Source: an uncultured Eubacteriales bacterium
GTDB taxonomy: Bacteria; Bacillota; Clostridia; Lachnospirales; Lachnospiraceae
Length of the DNA: 7,740 nucleotides
Assembly (NCBI GenBank): GCA_900313775.1
Contig: OMSP01000146.1
Span: forward strand, 1-7,740
Direction: 5' to 3'
The notes beneath the pieces are model-generated. The model ran no database searches. It saw only the letters and a program-made list of their open reading frames with translations, and had not been told where the DNA came from. Within the stretch, counting starts at the first letter, position 1, and each line of letters starts with the position of its first letter. A program made the position numbers and the translations under genes. Of this stretch, positions 5,126-7,740 are shown piece after piece.

Positions 5126-7555
5126 CCGCGCAGACAGCTCGGAGGCCGCGAAAAACCCCATGATCAGCACCAGCAGGACCCAGTCAACAGGATCCAGCAG
5201 ATCACCGGTCTTCACTCTACCGGTCCGTCTCTTCTGACCCGGGGTGCTGATGGTCTTCTTTGCCTTCTTGACCGTCTTCTTTTTCTCTTCTTTCTTCCTG
5301 AAATGTACTGTCTGCTTCTCACTCTTTAAGTCTTCATGACTTGCGATCTCCTCGCCCTCACTGTTATAGAGTTTCTCAAAGACCACCGTGTCTCTGCCTT
5401 CAAGGTCTGCGGCGTCCAGCGTGAAACTCATCTTCTCCGTCCCTTCCGGCTTTTCAGCAGTAAAAGATTGCTCCGCACTGACGATATGTTCATTCTCTAC
5501 GATAACCTCCCCTGTCTGAACATCCATGAGCACTCCGGCAAGCGTATAATCCTCTCCCTCTTCGAGCCCCCTGTAATCTACCTCATCCAGAATCGTCACA
5601 GTCTGTCCCGGAGAGATCCAGTCCTCGCCGGTCTCAGCCTCATAGGCTTTCGTTCCTATAGCCGGCTCTTCGCCCCTCTTGTCACTCACGGTACCTCCCT
5701 TGACGACCACGTTGTTGCGAGTGATATTTATATCAAAAGAAACTAATTCATATCCTTCATTGGCTTCACAGGGCTGTTCTTTCACTGTATATCTATCATA
5801 GGGCAGTGCGCCCAGTTTGTCGTTGACCTCAACATCTTCGCCGAACCAGACTCCGTCACCCGCGGTCTCTCCCGCATTTGTCCGATGAGAATGGAGATTC
5901 CATTCGGAGGAGGTGGAGATATAGCCGTTGTCATCGGTGATGACCGTATGATTCTCCCCCGTCGTCTGAGAAGTGATCTGAAACGGAATGCCGCCGAGAC
6001 GGCTCTGATCCCGCTCGGAGATCTTGTTGAATTCCAGATCTCCCCGGATTACCTGATCTTCAATAACAGCCGGTTCATATATGATCGTCTCTCTCCCTCC
6101 GGAGCTGTCTGTCAGCTTCTTTGTGATCTTATCCGAACTGACCAGATATCCTTCCGGCGCTCTGACCTCGGAGATGACGACCGTTCCGAGCGGCAGCACG
6201 ACTTTCCCGTTCCTGTCTTTGTAGAACTCATCACCCTCAAGCTTGTGCTCCGCATCCATCGGGCAACAGCCGTCCTCGTCCGACTGCAGGATCCAGCGCC
6301 TTGTCGACAGAGACCCGGCCTGGGCCGCCGCGTAGTACTCAATCAGAAACTGTCCGCCCGCAAGGCTCGCACCGCCGAGCGGTACGGCTTCGCCGCTTTC
6401 TTTATCCACCTTTTTGACGGCCAGATCCACGGTCGCATACTGCGGCTCTTCCTGAACGGTCACCGTCGTGGTCTCCTCTTCCTTGATGACTCCCTTCATC
6501 ACGGAGGCGTTGAGTCTGTATCCGGGAGGTGCCTTGTCCTCACGCAAATAGTAGGTCCCCACCTCCAGCTCCAGCTTCTCTGTCGACCCGTCTTCACCCG
6601 TGCTCAGCGTCCCTGCCTTGTCGCTGCAGGCGGCGTCCTTATAGACACCGAATACCGCGCCGGACAGGGAGTAGAGAGCATTGCCTTTTGTCAGCTGATC
6701 CTGTGCGTCCTTCTTGGTCAGCCGGATATAGCCGACATCCGGACCTGTCTCGACCAGCCACACGATATCCTGATCGTTGTTGTACGCCACATAGGCCGTG
6801 TATTTCTCCATCAGCTTGGCATTGTCCGGTTCTTTCATCAGCTCTTTGATCTCAGCAATGATGTCTTTGACGAGATCCACCTGCTCTGTGTCCAGTCCCG
6901 TCGTATCTTTGCAGTAGATATACCCGATAGCGGCATGTGCGTACGCAAAGTCCTTGCCGCCGGCGTCGCGGAACAGATCAGGCCCGTATTTCTTGTAGAG
7001 CGGTCCGCCCGGGGAGCACATCAGCATGAACTTTACCCTGTCGTTTTTCAGCTCAGAGACGGGATAGGTCCCGCTCGGCGTGTCTCTGGAGGGCTGCGCA
7101 CAGTATCCGGTATAGGAATGTCCGCCCGTCTCCACTTTCAGCCTGAATGTAGACCAAGAGCCGTAGAAATGCTCCTCCTGCCTCGTGATAACGCAGGTGC
7201 TCCCCACCTGCTGCGCGCTCTTAAGCATAGCTCCGCCGGTATCGTCTCCCACGACCTTCGCCGTACCGGCGCTCGCGCCAAGTATGCGTCCGGGAGGGAC
7301 ATCTCCCTCTTTTGTGTCCTCCGCTTCCGGGGTCTCCTTCTCTGTGTCCTCCTCTTTTGTGCCCGCCTCTTTGGAATTCTGCTCTGTGTCCTCCTCTTTC
7401 GAGTTGTTCTCTTCTGAATCCTCCTCATCGATCAGCGCCTGTGCGTGGGCTGTTCCGTCCGAAAATACAGCTGCCTTGCCGTGCCCGAGCACCAACGCCA
7501 GAAATGCCGCCAACAGCAAGAGCCAGCAGATGACTGTCCGTATCCTGTATGTCAT
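5108..7555 (-). CDS. VaFE repeat-containing, SpaA/Cna-B-type cell-surface protein with thioester-like N-terminal domain
   Basis: This is a secreted, probably wall- or membrane-anchored adhesin or pilin-like protein of 815 residues. Residues 1-40 are a signal peptide (hydrophobic core about 8-24, likely cleavage near AHAQA). Residues 42-85 are an acidic linker with 14-residue repeats (KEEDTE units). A thioester-like domain (about 115-270) carries YCAQPS (Cys152) and ends in QDIVWLVE. Three SpaA/Cna-B domains follow: 275-372 (YYLREDKAPPGY, Glu339), 375-481 (Lys381, VVISEVRAPEGY, Glu463) and 505-626 (Lys511, YTVKEQPCEANEGY, Glu593). A VaFE/T-Q ester-bond domain spans 631-752 (Thr635, VVFEKL, His740, Gln748). 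A Lys/Arg-rich linker (754-780) leads to VKTGD (781-785), a membrane helix (about 791-808) and tail RLPKRA. The start was set at the ATG at 7555 by GAGGAGGG 7 bases upstream; an upstream TTG at 7588 is rejected. No sortase gene is in view. The ligand and true role are unknown. Confidence 0.9.
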   Translation of the reverse strand: MTYRIRTVICWLLLLAAFLALVLGHGKAAVFSDGTAHAQALIDEEDSEENNSKEEDTEQNSKEAGTKEEDTEKETPEAEDTKEGDVPPGRILGASAGTAKVVGDDTGGAMLKSAQQVGSTCVITRQEEHFYGSWSTFRLKVETGGHSYTGYCAQPSRDTPSGTYPVSELKNDRVKFMLMCSPGGPLYKKYGPDLFRDAGGKDFAYAHAAIGYIYCKDTTGLDTEQVDLVKDIIAEIKELMKEPDNAKLMEKYTAYVAYNNDQDIVWLVETGPDVGYIRLTKKDAQDQLTKGNALYSLSGAVFGVYKDAACSDKAGTLSTGEDGSTEKLELEVGTYYLREDKAPPGYRLNASVMKGVIKEEETTTVTVQEEPQYATVDLAVKKVDKESGEAVPLGGASLAGGQFLIEYYAAAQAGSLSTRRWILQSDEDGCCPMDAEHKLEGDEFYKDRNGKVVLPLGTVVISEVRAPEGYLVSSDKITKKLTDSSGGRETIIYEPAVIEDQVIRGDLEFNKISERDQSRLGGIPFQITSQTTGENHTVITDDNGYISTSSEWNLHSHRTNAGETAGDGVWFGEDVEVNDKLGALPYDRYTVKEQPCEANEGYELVSFDINITRNNVVVKGGTVSDKRGEEPAIGTKAYEAETGEDWISPGQTVTILDEVDYRGLEEGEDYTLAGVLMDVQTGEVIVENEHIVSAEQSFTAEKPEGTEKMSFTLDAADLEGRDTVVFEKLYNSEGEEIASHEDLKSEKQTVHFRKKEEKKKTVKKAKKTISTPGQKRRTGRVKTGDLLDPVDWVLLVLIMGFFAASELSARLPKRA
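7340..7399 (-). repeat. 42-bp tandem repeat in the acidic linker of the surface protein
   Basis: An 18-base block is repeated exactly at 7340-7357 and 7382-7399, 42 bases apart. It encodes KEEDTE in each unit of a 14-residue repeat (SKEEDTEQNSKEAG, then TKEEDTEKETPEAE), with a partial third unit (TKEGD) beyond. The unit length is a multiple of three, so copy-number change would alter linker length without shifting the frame. The linker is almost entirely Glu, Asp, Lys, Thr and Ser and is probably disordered. Confidence 0.7.
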
Positions 7556-7562
7556 AAGCGAT

Positions 7563-7570
7563 CCCTCCTC
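7563..7570 (-). promoter_or_regulatory. strong ribosome binding site of the surface-protein gene
   Basis: GAGGAGGG on the minus strand is a near-perfect anti-16S match, 7 bases before the ATG at 7555. It fixes the start of the surface protein at that ATG, because the alternative TTG at 7588 lies upstream of this site and has none of its own. Confidence 0.85.
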
Positions 7571-7572
7571 TG

Positions 7573-7623
7573 AAATAAAACGGCGCAACGAAAGATCTGC
7601 CCCGGGCAGTCTTTCGGTTGCGC
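7573..7623 (-). promoter_or_regulatory. 5'-leader hairpin with U-rich tract, possible transcription attenuator
   Basis: In the surface-protein leader, bases 7583-7623 form an 18-bp stem with two single-base bulges (at 7596, and one of 7616/7617) and a three-base loop (7602-7604). Reading on the minus strand it is followed after two bases by TTTTATTT (7580-7573) and then by the ribosome binding site. A stable stem followed by a U tract is the form of an intrinsic terminator, here placed between promoter and gene. It may be an attenuator, or simply a 5' stabilising stem because it begins within about 6 bases of the predicted transcript start. No antiterminator partner was identified, so the mechanism is inference. 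Confidence 0.55.
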
Positions 7624-7635
7624 ATGATCTGTCGT

Positions 7636-7644
7636 ATTATCCCA
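7636..7644 (-). promoter_or_regulatory. candidate extended -10 promoter of the surface-protein gene
   Basis: The minus strand reads TGGGATAAT, which fits the extended -10 form TGnTATAAT with one mismatch in the hexamer (GATAAT). No good -35 hexamer is found 16-18 bases upstream, where the sequence is TACCGG. Transcription would begin near 7629, just before the leader hairpin, giving a leader of about 74 bases. It is the best candidate in the 185-bp gap but is not certain. Confidence 0.45.
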
Positions 7645-7670
7645 GTGTAGCGAGATCACCGGTAAAAACC

Positions 7671-7688
7671 AGTCGATTTTCATCGACT
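7671..7688. repeat. small inverted repeat flanked by A and T runs
   Basis: AGTCGAT and ATCGACT are perfect 7-base arms around TTTC. On the plus strand the right arm runs into TTTTT and the left arm is preceded by AAAAACC. A third GTCGA copy lies close by (7694-7698 on the opposite strand). It sits about 30 bases upstream of the candidate -10, so it could be an operator. The plus-strand T run also makes it look like a weak terminator, although no plus-strand gene leads into it. Confidence 0.4.
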
Positions 7689-7710
7689 TTTTTCGACATT
7701 TTTCATCAAT

Positions 7711-7739
7711 AAAAAACGGCTGCCGCAGACGCGGCAGCC
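7711..7739 (-). terminator. intrinsic terminator of a minus-strand gene beyond the right edge
   Basis: On the minus strand a perfect 9-bp GC-rich stem (GGCTGCCGC / GCGGCAGCC, 7718-7739) with a four-base loop is followed by G and then six T residues and ATT. This is a textbook rho-independent terminator. It implies another minus-strand gene ending just past 7740, and it insulates the surface-protein gene from that transcript. A plus-strand role cannot be judged because the sequence after 7740 is not visible. Confidence 0.87.
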
Positions 7740-7740
7740 A

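Noticed and set aside
5885..7417. Long plus-strand open frame (510 codons) opposite the surface-protein gene
   Set aside because: The minus strand carries recognisable SpaA and thioester-like domains with a strong ribosome binding site; the plus frame has no recognisable motifs and results from the codon use of the real gene.
7556..7588. TTG start giving an 826-residue surface protein
   Set aside because: The strong ribosome binding site at 7563-7570 would lie inside the coding region, and the signal peptide begins properly at the ATG at 7555.
7637..7699. Twenty-codon minus-strand frame upstream of the surface-protein gene (begins MSKKVDENRL)
   Set aside because: It has no ribosome binding site, lies directly after a terminator, and its stop codon is inside the candidate -10 element, so it would not be on the transcript from that promoter.

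Overview
The window looks like a chromosomal segment of an anaerobic, Gram-positive Clostridia-type bacterium, most likely Lachnospiraceae or a close relative. The evidence is the gene order def-fmt-rsmB-rlmN-PP2C phosphatase-PASTA-type kinase, which is a conserved Firmicutes arrangement, together with a Clostridia-style multidomain surface protein. Base composition is moderately GC-rich. I cannot name a genus. Every supported gene lies on the minus strand, so the window reads biologically from right to left.

The right edge (about 7556-7740) is a compact control region. It holds a strong intrinsic terminator for a gene lying beyond the window, a small A/T-flanked inverted repeat, a likely extended -10 promoter, and an 18-bp imperfect leader hairpin followed by a U-rich tract just before a strong ribosome binding site. 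The hairpin resembles an attenuator.

Next (5108-7555) is an 815-residue secreted surface protein. Its parts in order are a signal peptide, an acidic repeat-containing linker, a thioester-like N-terminal domain, three SpaA/Cna-B-like domains, one VaFE (T-Q ester-bond) domain, a basic linker, a degenerate sorting motif (VKTGD), a membrane helix and a basic tail. Several residues expected to form covalent crosslinks are altered: the TQxA-type Gln is His, and the Asp of the ester-bond site is Ser.

A 33-bp gap follows, with a good sigma-A-type promoter that starts a tightly packed six-gene operon: def (peptide deformylase), fmt (Met-tRNA formyltransferase), rsmB (16S rRNA m5C967 methyltransferase), rlmN (23S rRNA/tRNA m2A methyltransferase), a PP2C Ser/Thr phosphatase, and the first 155 codons of its cognate Ser/Thr kinase, cut by the left edge. 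Adjacent genes overlap by 4-8 bases or are 1 base apart, which suggests translational coupling. Def and Fmt run the N-formylmethionine cycle of translation initiation, RsmB and RlmN modify rRNA, and the phosphatase/kinase pair reversibly phosphorylates proteins in growth and cell-wall control.

The housekeeping operon is ordinary. The surface protein and its leader are the accessory part and hold most of what deserves a second look. I see no CRISPR array, insertion sequence, tRNA or rRNA gene.
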